Source: Budorcas taxicolor
Taxonomy: Eukaryota > Chordata > Mammalia > Artiodactyla > Bovidae
Direction of reading: 5' to 3'
DNA length: 64,000 bases
NCBI RefSeq assembly: GCF_023091745.1
Contig: NC_068926.1
Span: 70,058,001-70,122,000 of the forward strand
Positions 32,101 through 42,664 of the stretch are shown piece after piece (position 1 is the stretch's first letter; the number at the start of each line of letters is the position of its first letter). Both the position numbers and the translations under genes were made by a program. The notes below the pieces were generated by a model. That model saw only the letters and a program-made list of their open reading frames with translations. It searched no databases and had not been told where the DNA came from.

Positions 32101-35100
32101 GAACTTGGAGTTGGTACCACAGTGAAGGGAAAGTTTTACCTGCCTTCTCACTGGAGCAAAATGTTGGAACTTGAAGGGGTTCAGAGAGTAGCAGCCCAGA
32201 CCCCCATTTGAAGGGAAAGGAAGGATAGGAGAACTGAAGGGCTTTGATATTAATGTTGCCCTGTTGTGACAGATTCAGAGCTAGACCTCAGGTTTCCTGA
32301 CTCCCACTCATGCCTTTTCTTCTTTTCTTTTTATTTAAAGTAAAATGTTATAAAAGGCTAATCATAGGGGAAGTCTTTGGTGGTCCAGTGAAGCTCCATG
32401 CTTTCACTGCTTAGGGAGTGCATTCAATCCTTGGTCAAGGACCACAAGCCGCATGATACAACCTTTAAGAAAAAAAAGGCTAAGCATAAATTGCAGTAAT
32501 CTGCTACTCCGTTTCCATCTCTACTGTCATTCCCCATTGGCAAGTGCTGTCAAGTCTTCAACTGTTCTTCTACTTCATATTTTAAAATGTTATGCTTATA
32601 TTACTGTTTCATGGTTAATTAATTTTAAATACCATCTATTGGTTTCATGTTATGGTAGGAAATTAGCTCTCGTACTCCATATCTCTTCTGTTTTTTCAAA
32701 GAAATATCATAATTTTTAGTTAACTCATCAGTCATGGTTTATGTTATTATATAATGACTGTGTAACTTGTTCAGTGCTGAGATAAGTACTGTATTATGAC
32801 TTGATTTCTTTTCTCTTGAAATCTGCTTTTTAAATTTGTTTTTCATTGAGTTAATAATTGGTTCTTATTTTGTTTACTTTTCTGTTTGCTAATAGTTTTC
32901 AAATGTTCCAGTAGATCAAATGCCTATCAATCAGTATTTTTCCAGATATTTGAATACAGTGGCTATTGAGGACTTTGTGTACCTGGTGCAATTGAGTTAT
33001 GGAATTTTAAATTTTATCATTTTAATTTAAATTTGAATAGCCCCAGGTGGCTAGTGGAGTCTGTGTTGGACAGTGTAGCTCCAGATTTTTTGCATGGATG
33101 AGATTGTGTATGGGATCCCCTGTTTCTTAGAGTTGTTGTTTTACCTTTTTTGGGTTATTTTCATGTTTTGCTAAAGTACATTATTTAGAAACTTAATGAA
33201 AAAGAGTGAATGATAGGTAAATTGTTCTTGTTTTCTTCATGTTTGAAAGTATTTTTATTCCACCCTTACATTAAATTAATAATTTAGCTATTTATAGAAT
33301 TATAGGTTAGAAGTCATTCATGGATGAGTATTAGGAACTTGCTAAATGAAAAGAGTCGGGCACAAAACAGTACATTTTGTATGATTACATTTATACAAAA
33401 TTCTTAAAAATGCAATTTAACCTATCGTGACAGAGCAGTGGGTGACTGGGAATTGAAAGGGAGATTGATTGCAAAGGGATACAAGGGAACTTTTGGAGAT
33501 GATGGAAATGTTCCGAATCTCAGTTGCTATGGTGGTTACGTAGGTGTATACATTTGTCATCAAATTGTATGCTTAACATGGGTACTATTTATTTTTTATA
33601 AATTATAGCTCAAGAAAGTTGACAAAAAAATATGCTAACTGGATAACTTTTTTCTTTTAAAATCCTTACTGTTTTAAATCTTTCTGAACTTTTTTAGGGA
33701 TTCAGGTTATTACCTGGTTTGTAGCTTCATTCCAGATTATTTTTCTGCTAGTGTATCTAGATCTAGACACATCTCTCGATGCACTAACAGAAAACAAAGC
33801 ATACACTGCAGAGTGACTCTGGCATAAATCTTTGGAAACCTTAGCTTCATGTGTGTGTGTATATATATGCGTGCTAAATCACTTCAGTTGTGTCCGACTC
33901 TTTGTGACCCTGTGGACTGTAGTCCACTAGGCTCTTCTGTCCATAGGATTTTTCAGGCAAGAATACTGGACTGGGTTGCCATTTCCTCCTCCAGGGGACC
34001 TTCCCTACCCAGGGATCGAACTTGCATCTCTTACATCTCCTGCATTTGCAGGTCTTTAATGATCTTTGAAAAAGATTTTTTTATTTTCAATTCTTCAGTG
34101 GCCAGAACGTGTAACTTGATCTTGATTGTTTTGGATGTCCTGAAACCCTTGGGACATAAGAAGATAATTGAAAATGAGCTGGAAGGCTTTGGTATTCGCT
34201 TGAACAGCAAACCCCCCAACATTGGCTTTAAGAAGAAGGATAAAGGAGGCATTAATCTTACAGCCACTGTAAGTGAAGAAAGTATTTGGGGTAGGTTGTT
34301 GAAGGGACTAGGGTGGAGAGTGGATTGTGGTACGTGGACACTGACATTTGGAATTTGCCTGGCTTCTCCCAGAGCTAATTGGAGTAATACAATGACATTG
34401 TAATGACTGACAGAGTAGAACAAGAGTCCATCTCAGACTACTTTTGTGGCTTTATTTCCCCTCTGGAGTGGTATGGAACTAAAGCTTATGCTTGCATGGA
34501 GTAGATGGCTGCTTATATCATCTATTTTCATTCATTCAGCACAGATTTATAGAGCACCTCCCATGGGCCACCATTGTTTTAGGCTTTCAGGGGAAATGGA
34601 AGTTCAGTCACTCAGTCATGTCCAACTCTTTGTGACCCCATGAACCGCTGCATGCCAGGCCTCCCTGTCCATCACCAACTCCCGGAGTCCACCCAAACCC
34701 GTGTCCATCGAGTCAGTGATGCCATCCAGCCATCTCATCCTCTGTCGTCCCCTTCTCCTCCTGCCCTCAATCCCTCCCAGCATCAGGGTCTTTTCAAATG
34801 AGTCAGCTCTTCACATCAGATGGCCAAAGTATTGGAGTTTCAGCTTCAACATCAGTCCTTCCAATGAACACCCAGGACTGATCTCCTTTAGGATGGACTG
34901 GTTGGATCTCCTTGCAGTCCAAGGGACTCTCAAGAGTCTTCACTAGACGGACCTTTGTTGGCAAAGTAATGTTTCTGCTTTTTAATATGCTGTCTAGGTT
35001 GGTCATAACTTTCCTTCCAAGGAGTAAGCGTCTTTTAGTTTCATGGCTACAATCACCATTTGCAGTGATTTTGCAGCCCAGAAAAATAAAGTTAGCCACT

Positions 35101-38100
35101 GTTTCCCATCCATTTGCCATGAAGTGATGGGACCAGATGCCATGATCTTCGTTTTCTGAATGTTGAGCTTTAAGCCAACTTTTTCACTCTCCTCTTTCAC
35201 TTTCATCAAGGGACTCTTTAGTTCTTCTTCACTTTTTGCCATGAGGGTGGTGTCGTCTGCATATCTGAGGTTATTGATATTTGTCCTGGCAGTGTTGATT
35301 CCAGCTTGTGCTTTCTCCAGCCCAGCGTTTCTCATGATGTACTCTGCATAAAAGTTAAATAAGCAGGGTGACAATATACAGCGTTGATGTACTCCTTTTC
35401 CTATTTGGAAATGGAAGAGGGGGCAAAAATTCCTGGCTTTATATTCGAATGGGGAAGTAGCAAACAAATTAATGAGTGATTATAGTATATTATGAGTCTG
35501 AGTGCTACCTCCTGCACTAATACAGTATATTATGTTAGGATAAACTAAGGACAGAAAGTTAACTAGGGAAAGAGGAGGGAGAGTGTTGGTGGAAGGGTTG
35601 TGGTTCTAAGTAGGTTGATCAGAGAAATTTTCACTGAGGTGACAAGAAGGAGTGAACCAAATGAATATGTTGAGGAAGGGCATTTCATGTAGAGGGACCA
35701 TCCAAGTGCAAGACAGGTAGAGTGTGCCTTTGCTTGTTTGAAGACCAGCAGAACGAGCAAGTAGAAGAGTAGTGAGAAACGAAGTCATAGCACAGGGCCA
35801 TACATACTTCCGCTCTGCAGAAGATGGTTGGGTTCCTGTCTGCGGAATAAAATTGATTCAGGTTTTAATGGAATCAGTCTGGCTGTTTGTTGAAAACAGA
35901 CTGAAATGTGTTAAGAGGAAAAACACAGAACCCATTTAAGAGGTTATTACAATAATCTAGTCAAGAAATGATTGTTTCTTAGAGTTGCAATAGCGGAGAT
36001 GTGGAGTAGTTCCTGTGGAAAGATTTTGGAAATAGTTGGTAGGAGTTACAGCTAAACTGGATGTGGGTTGTGAGAGAAAGAGGTGACGGTGAGTTTTTGT
36101 TATGAGCTAGAAAACGGACTCTCGTGACTAAAATGGTAGGATTTAAGTGTAGAATAGGTTTGGAAGGGAGGGGATGATCAGATATTCAGTTTAAGATGCC
36201 AGTAACACTCAAGTTTGACAGCCAGATATTACTGTCAAATAGGCATTTGAGGAAAGATCTTGCTGCAGGTATAAATTTATTGGTTATCAATTTTAAAGCC
36301 ATGAGCTTAGCTGAGATCACTTAGCTGAGAAATGGAGTATAAATAGAAAAGAGTTTCAAGGATTGAGCTTTGTGATACCTTCCTCCACCCTCTCACAATG
36401 ATTAGAGGCCAGGAGATGGGAAGAATCAGCAAATAAAACTTCTCAGTCAAGAAAGAAAATAAGAAAAGTTTAGAATCCTGAAAGCCAATTAAAGAAAGTG
36501 TTTCAGATTGGTAAGAGTGATCAATTCTATCAAATGCTCCTTCTAAGTCATATAATTGAGGATTGATAATTTCTTGTAACATCTAATATTCTAGAGCTCC
36601 AGACTGGCATAGACTTAAGCTGTCGTGCCCCAAAGATCTTTCTTATTATCGTCTCATAATGTTTGAGTTGGAGCCTTCTTTCTGTATTTTTGCTATGGCT
36701 GCTGTAGTAAAGTACTGTAGAGTGGGTGGTGTAAACAGCAGAAATTTAATTCTCTTGATTCTGGAGCCTGGATATTTGACATCAAGATATGAGCCGTACT
36801 GGTTTCTTCTGAGGCCTCTGTCTTTGGCTTATAAATGGCTGTCTTCTCCTGTGTTTTCATATGATCCTCCCTCTGTGTGTCTGTGTTCCAAACTTGTAAG
36901 GGGGGACATGAGTCATACTGGATTAGGGCCCACCCATATGACATTTTAATTTAATTACCTCTTTAGATTTTAAGTATTTCCTACTCAAAGCCTGTCTCAT
37001 CTAGGATAATGGTCTTTAGAAATAAATTTGCACTTATCTAGACTTATCTGGGTACATCAACAGATACTTTTAGATTTTTTTTTTTTTTTTTTTTTTTTTG
37101 CTCTCTGACCAGTTGTTGTCTTCTGTGCCCATTCAGTGCCCTCAGAGTGAGCTGGATGCTGAAACTGTGAAGAGCATTCTGGCTGAGTACAAAATCCATA
37201 ATGCCGATGTGACCCTGCGTAGTGACGCCACAGCAGATGACCTCATTGACGTGGTGGAAGGAAACAGGTAACTGACTAAATGGTGCCTGAGTTTGAATTT
37301 GAAGCCTTGTAATGGAAACAACATTGGATTGTGAGTCTGGCAGACATCAGTTCTAACTCTAGTTGTGCTCTTATCTCAGATAATAGTGGGCCTTGCTTTC
37401 TTGATAAAATAAAGGGTTGTTCTTGATTGCTAACATCCTTCTTTGCTCTGAAGTTTGATGATGATTATCACATTGCTTGTTTCAGTTACTTGGTATGAAC
37501 TAGACTATCCCCTAAGCTCTGTGTTGTATGGTGGTTCAAGAGAGTACGTCCTCAGTCTGCTCTCACAGAATTAATCCATCTGAGAAATTCTGTAGGCTGT
37601 TCTGCAGAACTTAGAGCAGACTGGGCTGTATCTGTTTTCTCTAAGAGTACATAACTGAGATCTTACGTAACATGAGACATTACTATTTGAAATTAATAAT
37701 TGAAAGTACTGTTACTTCTGGCATTTGAAAACAGACAAAAACTGGTGCTTTGAGTTACGTGTTTTATAAGTGAGGCAACTGAAGCCTGAGAAGTTGTAGC
37801 TCGCCTAATTATTAATAACCTTAGCTGCCCTATTGATTGAACAGTTAGGATTGTGACATTGCTAGATGTTGTGTTTAAAATTTTTTTTTTTAATTCTTGA
37901 AGTTATTATATTATTAGAAGTGTTTTACATTCTTACAGTTCATAAAACAACTGGGAAATTAACTGAGATCGCCTAGGGACACATGTCTAGAAAGTGACAG
38001 AGCTGGGAATACATTCTGTGTGACTCTAAAGCTTATGTTATTTACACTGCAGCATGCTTTTTCAGTAATTAGTTGCATGACTAGGGACTGTGGCTTGAGT

Positions 38101-39785
38101 TTTGTTACTTAACTGATAATTCACTTTTTGCATGTTCTACCTTATTTAGGTAGGAAACATTTTCTTTTTTTTGGCTGACTTTCTCATGATTCCAGTTTAG
38201 AGTCTCTGATTTTGAGTCCCAGGTGAGGGGCTGTTGAGTCAGACTGACAGTCTTGTCCACAGCTCCAGACTAACATACTGTTTTTCTTCTGTTTCTGTAG
38301 AGTCTATATCCCCTGTATCTATGTGTTAAATAAGATTGATCAGATCTCCATTGAGGAGTTGGATATTATCTATAAGGTGCCTCACTGTGTACCCATCTCT
38401 GCCCATCACCGCTGGAATTTTGATGACCTGTTGGAAAAGATCTGGGACTATCTGAAACTAGTGAGGATGTAAGTCTTAGTGGAGAGGGTATTATTACTGT
38501 AGGACTTAAAGCAGACTATCCAAAAATAATACCTGCTAGAGCTCATTAACATAATCTGTTTTTGGAGATAAAAATAAATTAATTCCTATCATCTGCAAGG
38601 CCATATTGAGGGCACCTTCTCCCTCAAGATAGAGGTTATCCATGTCTGATCTCTGGGTTAATGGAGGGTTGAGTTGCGTTCACACATGAAGCATTCTAAG
38701 AAGTAAGCAGCCTCTGCTCCCTCTGTGTTCTAGTTACACCAAACCCAAGGGCCAGTTGCCCGATTACACGTCCCCAGTGGTGCTGCCTTACTCCAGGACC
38801 ACGGTGGAGGATTTCTGCATGAAGATTCACAAAAATCTTATCAAAGAATTTAAATAGTAAGTATGATGGCATGTGGTGCCCCCTTTTCCCTGTGAGCTTT
38901 CTTCTAACGAGTAATTCTTAAGATAGAGTTATAGAAATTAGGCATCAGGAAATGCTTGCTTGGTTAGAACCTTTCAATGTCTTCTTAAATCTAAATCAAA
39001 ACAGAAAGTGACACCATGCCAACTTGGAGCAGGAAGAGCCCGAAACACCTTTTCAAGTTGGGAGGGCTGACAATACAGATTGCTCTGAGGTTCTCTTGTT
39101 AATTCATTTTCCTCTTGGCAGACACAAAATGTAGCATCGTATTGGGCTTCACTGGGTACTGAGGCCCCCCTAAACCTTTTGGATAAGGATATACTCTCTT
39201 GATAGAGTTTTCCTCATATGGCTAAGGAAGGATATCCTACGTTTCTTACCAGTAACCACTGATGGTTCATAGGCCCAATAAAAACTAGTATTCTGTAACT
39301 GACATTGCATTTGTAGGAATCAATTTCCAATCAATTATTTCAGGGTATTTCTCTGTAACAAGTCTATGCTTTCTCCTTTTATTTTTAAATTAGTCTCATC
39401 ATACTTCTCATTTGTATTTTTTTCCTTGACTTTCATAAATTAGCTCTGGAGCATGGGGAACCACATGACTCTGAAGTCTTCCGCTTTCTCTGTGAAGGCT
39501 CCAGCGTGCCACACTTCAGGGGAAGCTAAAGCCTCTGGGCTTTGACTGGGGATAGGGAACCTTGTCTGTTGCAGGGCTTTGACTCTTAAGAACTGGAATG
39601 CTAACTCTAAACAGAAAGTGGCACGTAGGTAGGTAGAAGCTAGGTGATTATTTACACTGAATGTTCTTTTTTTCCTTCCATACAGTGCTCTGGTGTGGGG
39701 TCTGTCTGTGAAACACAATCCTCAAAAAGTGGGTAAAGACCATACGTTGGAGGACGAGGATGTCATTCAGATTGTGAAGAAGTGA
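25954..39785 (+). CDS. DRG1: DRG1, developmentally regulated GTP-binding protein 1 (complete, 9 coding exons)
   Basis: DRG1 is a cytoplasmic GTPase of the OBG/DRG family that partners with ZC3H15 (DFRP1) and associates with ribosomes. The coding exons are 25954-25995, 26771-26894, 27799-27974, 31962-32031, 34099-34268, 37137-37267, 38301-38468, 38734-38856 and 39686-39785. Their lengths (42+124+176+70+170+131+168+123+100) give 1104 nt, which is 367 codons plus stop. All introns are GT-AG and every junction keeps the frame. Domains: N-terminal helical part 1-46, glycine run 47-52, G1 GFPSVGKS 71-78, G3 DLPG 117-120, inserted S5D2L-type region about 165-245, G4 NKID 248-251, G5 SAH 271-273, and C-terminal TGS domain about 290-366. 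The translation agrees with human DRG1 at every residue I could recall. No broken site was seen. Confidence 0.98.
25996..26770 (+). other. DRG1 intron 1
   Basis: 775 bp, CpG-rich at its 5' end; the acceptor is CTAATAG. No other feature was seen. Confidence 0.9.
26771..26894 (+). CDS. DRG1: DRG1 coding exon 2
   Basis: Residues 15-55 plus one base: [13 protein letters not shown] to the six-glycine run GGGGGGPGE. It ends inside the glycine codon completed by exon 3. The donor is GTTTGT. Confidence 0.97.
26895..27798 (+). other. DRG1 intron 2 with a CHR-type SINE
   Basis: 904 bp. It contains short TG runs (26920s, 27045-27059) and an antisense CHR-type SINE at 27038-27180 flanked by ATTCTG(T/C)TGATTTC duplications (27024-27037, 27181-27194). 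Confidence 0.8.
27799..27974 (+). CDS. DRG1: DRG1 coding exon 3 (P-loop)
   Basis: Residues 56-114. It carries the G1 P-loop GFPSVGKS and the switch I segment [11 protein letters not shown]. The donor is GTAAGT, phase 0. Confidence 0.98.
27975..31961 (+). other. DRG1 intron 3 with old and young repeats
   Basis: 3987 bp. About 28110-28530 is an old L2-like interspersed repeat (GAAGGATCTTATGTGTCTGC, GAATTTTATCTTGTACATAG, GGGAGCCATTTAGAGACTTC). Antisense CHR-type SINEs lie at about 30512-30648 (CTAGTTCCCTGACCAGAGAT) and 30943-31056 (CATAACCACTAGACTGCCAG). A MIR lies at about 31690-31840 (GACTTTGGGCAAACCACTTA). TG/TATG microsatellite sequence is at 30098-30130. The remainder appears unique. Confidence 0.65.
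31962..32031 (+). CDS. DRG1: DRG1 coding exon 4 (G3 motif)
   Basis: Residues 115-137 plus one base: [20 protein letters not shown]. It contains the G3 DLPG. It is the second-smallest coding exon (70 nt). The donor is GTAAGT. Confidence 0.97.
32032..34098 (+). other. DRG1 intron 4 with SINEs and an L1 fragment
   Basis: 2067 bp. A sense CHR-type SINE lies at about 32366-32468 (GGAAGTCTTTGGTGGTCCAG). A sense L1M 3' fragment lies at about 33330-33625 (GGGATACAAGGGAACTTTTG, GATGGAAATGTTCCGAATCT). An antisense Bov-tA lies at about 33866-34052, only about 47 bp before exon 5. Confidence 0.7.
34099..34268 (+). CDS. DRG1: DRG1 coding exon 5
   Basis: Residues 138-194, [19 protein letters not shown] to [13 protein letters not shown]. 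It includes the DRG-specific insertion within the GTPase fold. The donor is GTAAGT. Confidence 0.98.
34598..35408 (-). mobile_element. BovB LINE 3' portion in DRG1 intron 5
   Basis: Antisense to DRG1. The 3' end (CAGTCATGTCCAACTCTTTG) runs to the reverse-transcriptase core. Read on the minus strand, 35003-35400 keeps [19 protein letters not shown] and the catalytic [11 protein letters not shown]. About 100 bp is deleted near 34940, where the expected SPLDCKE...ELWCWRR stretch is missing, so the copy is dead. Confidence 0.88.
36690..36965 (-). repeat. LTR-like old interspersed repeat (MaLR-like, class uncertain)
   Basis: Words such as GCAGAAATTTAATTCTCTTG, TTCTTCTGAGGCCTCTGTCT and GGATTAGGGCCCACCCATAT recur in mammalian repeats that I associate with MLT1/MaLR-type LTRs. 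Family assignment is tentative. Confidence 0.4.
37137..37267 (+). CDS. DRG1: DRG1 coding exon 6
   Basis: Residues 195-237 plus two bases: [20 protein letters not shown] to VVEGN. It completes the inserted domain before G4. The donor is GTAACT. Confidence 0.98.
37268..38300 (+). other. DRG1 intron 6 with MIR remnants
   Basis: 1033 bp. MIR-like pieces lie at about 37740-37800 (AGTGAGGCAACTGAAGCCTG) and 37930-38045 (AAGTGACAGAGCTGGGAATA). Nothing else was recognised. Confidence 0.6.
38301..38468 (+). CDS. DRG1: DRG1 coding exon 7 (G4 and G5 motifs)
   Basis: Residues 238-293 plus two bases: [14 protein letters not shown] (G4 NKID) to [16 protein letters not shown] (G5 SAH). The donor is GTAAGT. 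The following intron is only 265 bp. Confidence 0.98.
38734..38856 (+). CDS. DRG1: DRG1 coding exon 8 (TGS domain start)
   Basis: Residues 294-334 and part of 335: [20 protein letters not shown] to [10 protein letters not shown]. The donor GTAAGT is read as TAG TAA in frame, so unspliced RNA would stop right after residue 334. Confidence 0.98.
39686..39785 (+). CDS. DRG1: DRG1 coding exon 9 and stop
   Basis: Residues 335-367: [17 protein letters not shown] to EDVIQIVKK, then TGA at 39783-39785. It completes the TGS domain. Confidence 0.98.
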
Positions 39786-40830
39786 TGCCATCCCCTTCCC
39801 CATCTGCTGGGCCAACCCTAGCAGCTTTCTCCATGATCAAACACCTGACTCCAAGCCCCTCCTGGGTTTGACAGGCACTGGATCAGGATACAGGGAGGGA
39901 GATGGAAGTACCCAAATTGGAACTTCACTTGTCTTAACTTGGTGTCACCTTATATGTTGAGCTGCATAAAGGACCTGGTAGGCCAGCTGACTATGTACAG
40001 TTCATGTGTCATTGTCAGAATTTGTTTCGAGATGGATTGAATGAGGATGGTTATGTATAGTGAGGGAGCTGCAGAAGAGGTACTTGGGAGCTTGGTCTTG
40101 AATGTGAAATGGGTAAAAATATGACTGCAGCATTTCACCTGATGGTCAGTCATGAGAAATGCTTCCAACTGGATGTGGTCCTTTCAAGTGGTCTTTCTCT
40201 AATGATACTGGAGAAAGGAAGGGCTTGACGTCAGTGACTGTTCCCTGCAAGTCTAGCCCACTTGGGAGATGGTGGTTCAGTAAAACACTCCGACCAGACA
40301 CATCGGGCTTCGAGTGGCAAGCCCACCTTTAATTAGCTGTCGCAATCGGCATAAATTACTTGATCTCTGTGTCAGTTTCCTCATGTCACATGGAGATAGT
40401 AATAACACCTTCTAGAATGGAGATTCTTAGTATTAAGAGATGGTGCTTGTAAAATGCTTATTAGCACAGTGTCTGATATGTATGTGGTGAATGTTGGCTG
40501 TTGTTTTCACTGGTTCCTCTCCTTTAGTTAGAGCACCGCTGTGTATCAGTGTTGGGCTGAGTGTTGAGGTGAACTGTGCTGCCAGCTGCGTGCCACTGTC
40601 TCCTTTGCCATAACTCAGCCCTTCTTGAACTCCCATGGCAGTCCTGGCCCCAACCACGTAACCTGGATGAAAGCATGGAGGTAGCCCAGTGCAAGTGAGG
40701 CCACCAGTCTGATCAGAGCAGGTTTGTGGGGACACCTGTGTGTTTATATGGAGGTGGGAAGGAGGGTAGGTTATAAGAAGTAATGGGGTCAGGATTGCTA
40801 GAGAGGGTACTAAGGACATCATTAAAGGTT
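39786..40830 (+). other. DRG1: DRG1 3' UTR and poly(A) candidates
   Basis: No AATAAA occurs in the first kilobase after the stop. Candidate variant signals are AGTAAA at 40279-40284 (3' UTR about 500 nt) and ATTAAA at 40821-40826 (about 1.06 kb). A MIR-like fragment lies at about 40320-40500 (CTTGATCTCTGTGTCAGTTT, TGTAAAATGCTTATTAGCAC). The true 3' end cannot be fixed from sequence. Confidence 0.5.
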
Positions 40831-41813
40831 AATAAGGGAATTTAAAGGGTTTTTCATGATAGTGGAAAATTGACTGGCGAAAATCTGTGTGTTGGAGTGG
40901 ATTAGTGAGAATATGGGAGACAGAGGGTGTGGGTATACAGGAGGAGAGACCTAAACCTGGCAACTGGCCTTCTCTTTGCAGACAGAAGTCAAAGATTACA
41001 TAATTATGGATTGCATGGATGCTAGAGAAGGGTGGTCCATGAGAAAGTCACCAAGGGAAACAGATTGGCAGGAAGACAGAGTTTGATTTTAGATGAGGTG
41101 AACTAGAGCTTCTAGCATGCTGTGAGCAGTGAGGGTGTGGGATTATCCACATACTCTGCCTTTTCCAGGAGCTGTTACTCTTGTTATCTTAGTGACAGTT
41201 TTTTCCCTCTCATAGTCTTCCTAGAGCTTGGGCTTAACACTGTCCCCAGACCCAGGAGATAAGCCTCTCAGGCCTGGTATCCTACTCACTTTGGAGGGTG
41301 TAGATCTTGATATCACTGGTACATTCATGATAGAGGCCATAATTTAGAGTTTACTCTGGCTTTTCAGAGAGACACTGGCTTTCTGAGATATGGGATTTCC
41401 AGCAAGGTTTATTTTCCAGGCAGAGCTTATATTGGGTTTTGAGGAATCCTCAAATTCACTTTCATTGGGCAATGAAATGCCAGAATGTTGAGAAAGATGT
41501 TGAAATCTGGGTTCATTCCAAGGCTTCAGCATTTGCTTTGAATGGGCTTTACTTCCATCCTTCCACACCTTCCCCTTCCCCCATCAGTGGCCCCCTGGTG
41601 TTTGGGAAGAGCATTACCCTACCTCCTTTCTGGGCTCAGACTTGGGAGTTCTGGGAGAGGTACAGTTTTGTGTTTGGATTGCTGCCTGGGGTAGGGCCAC
41701 CAAGGAGGGCAAAGCTTTCTCTTCCTGAACTCCACGACTAGGGTTGTTTGACTGTCACAACATGGCTTGAATTTCCATTTTTCTTTTCGAATGCTTTTAG
41801 CTGTGTTTCAGGT

Positions 41814-42045
41814 CAGTTCAGCTCAGTTGTGTCTGACGCCCTGCAACCCCATGGACTGTAGCATGCCAGGCTTCCCTGTCCATCACCAGCTCCTGGAGCC
41901 TACTCAAATTCATGTCCATTGTGTTGGTGATGCCATTCAACCATCTCATCCTCTGTCATCCCCTTGTCCCACTTTCAATCTTCCCCAGTATCAGGGTCTT
42001 TTCCAGTGAGTCGGTTCTTGGCATCAGGTCGCCAAAAGTATTAAG
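41814..42045 (-). mobile_element. BovB LINE 3' end fragment
   Basis: Antisense: CAGCTCAGTTGTGTCTGACG, GATGCCATTCAACCATCTCA, TCGGTTCTTGGCATCAGGTC. It is diverged, with a shortened tail. Confidence 0.8.
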
Positions 42046-42537
42046 CTGTGTTTAATAGCAGACAATCACTTAACTGGCTGAAATGGAAGAAAACCTGGTC
42101 TCTCACATAAGTTGTCTGGAGCTCAGATGGGCTAGCTGGTAGACTGACGATCCAAATTCTTTCCATGATGCCATCCTGTTCACTGCTTTGCTGGGCAGAT
42201 GGCTCCCTTCACAGTTGAAGAATATCTTTATAGCCTTGGGCTTTATACCAATATCTAGAGGATGCTAAAGAGGGCTGAGTCTTAACTTTTGGTGAAGCCA
42301 TTTCCCAGAAGCTGCACAGCCAATTCCTCTGTGTCTCATACCCATTCTTGAACCAGCTGTTAGTAAAGGGCATAGAATATTGAAGAGTCTGTTTAACTCC
42401 AGAATGTTATCTTCGTTCCTGGAGTTTATCCCTTTCATTTGTAGGCCAGTGGACCTGACTTTCTTTCTACCTTAAGAGGCTTGTCTTATAAGATATCTCC
42501 TATAAGAAGACCTGGCTGTACTTCCCCATAAAAAAAA

Positions 42538-42664
42538 TTTAGCTTTATTTTTTTTCATTGTGCCTCACAGCACACAGGATCTTAGTTGCCTGACAAGGAA
42601 TTGAACCCAGGGCCCCTTCACTGGGAGTATGGAGTTTTAACCACTGGACTAGCACGGAAGTTCC
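42538..42664 (-). mobile_element. CHR-type tRNA-derived SINE
   Basis: Antisense: GGATCTTAGTTGCCTGACAA, GGAATTGAACCCAGGGCCCC, TAACCACTGGACTAGCACGG. Confidence 0.75.

Larger units (their letters stand above)
34269..37136 (+). other. DRG1 intron 5 with BovB and old repeats
   Basis: 2868 bp. It holds an antisense BovB (34598-35408), an old L2-like repeat at about 35600-36580 (GGATGTGGGTTGTGAGAGAA, AAAGCCATGAGCTTAGCTGA, AATTAAAGAAAGTGTTTCAG), an LTR-like repeat at about 36690-36965, and a 25-T run at 37075-37099. Confidence 0.7.
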
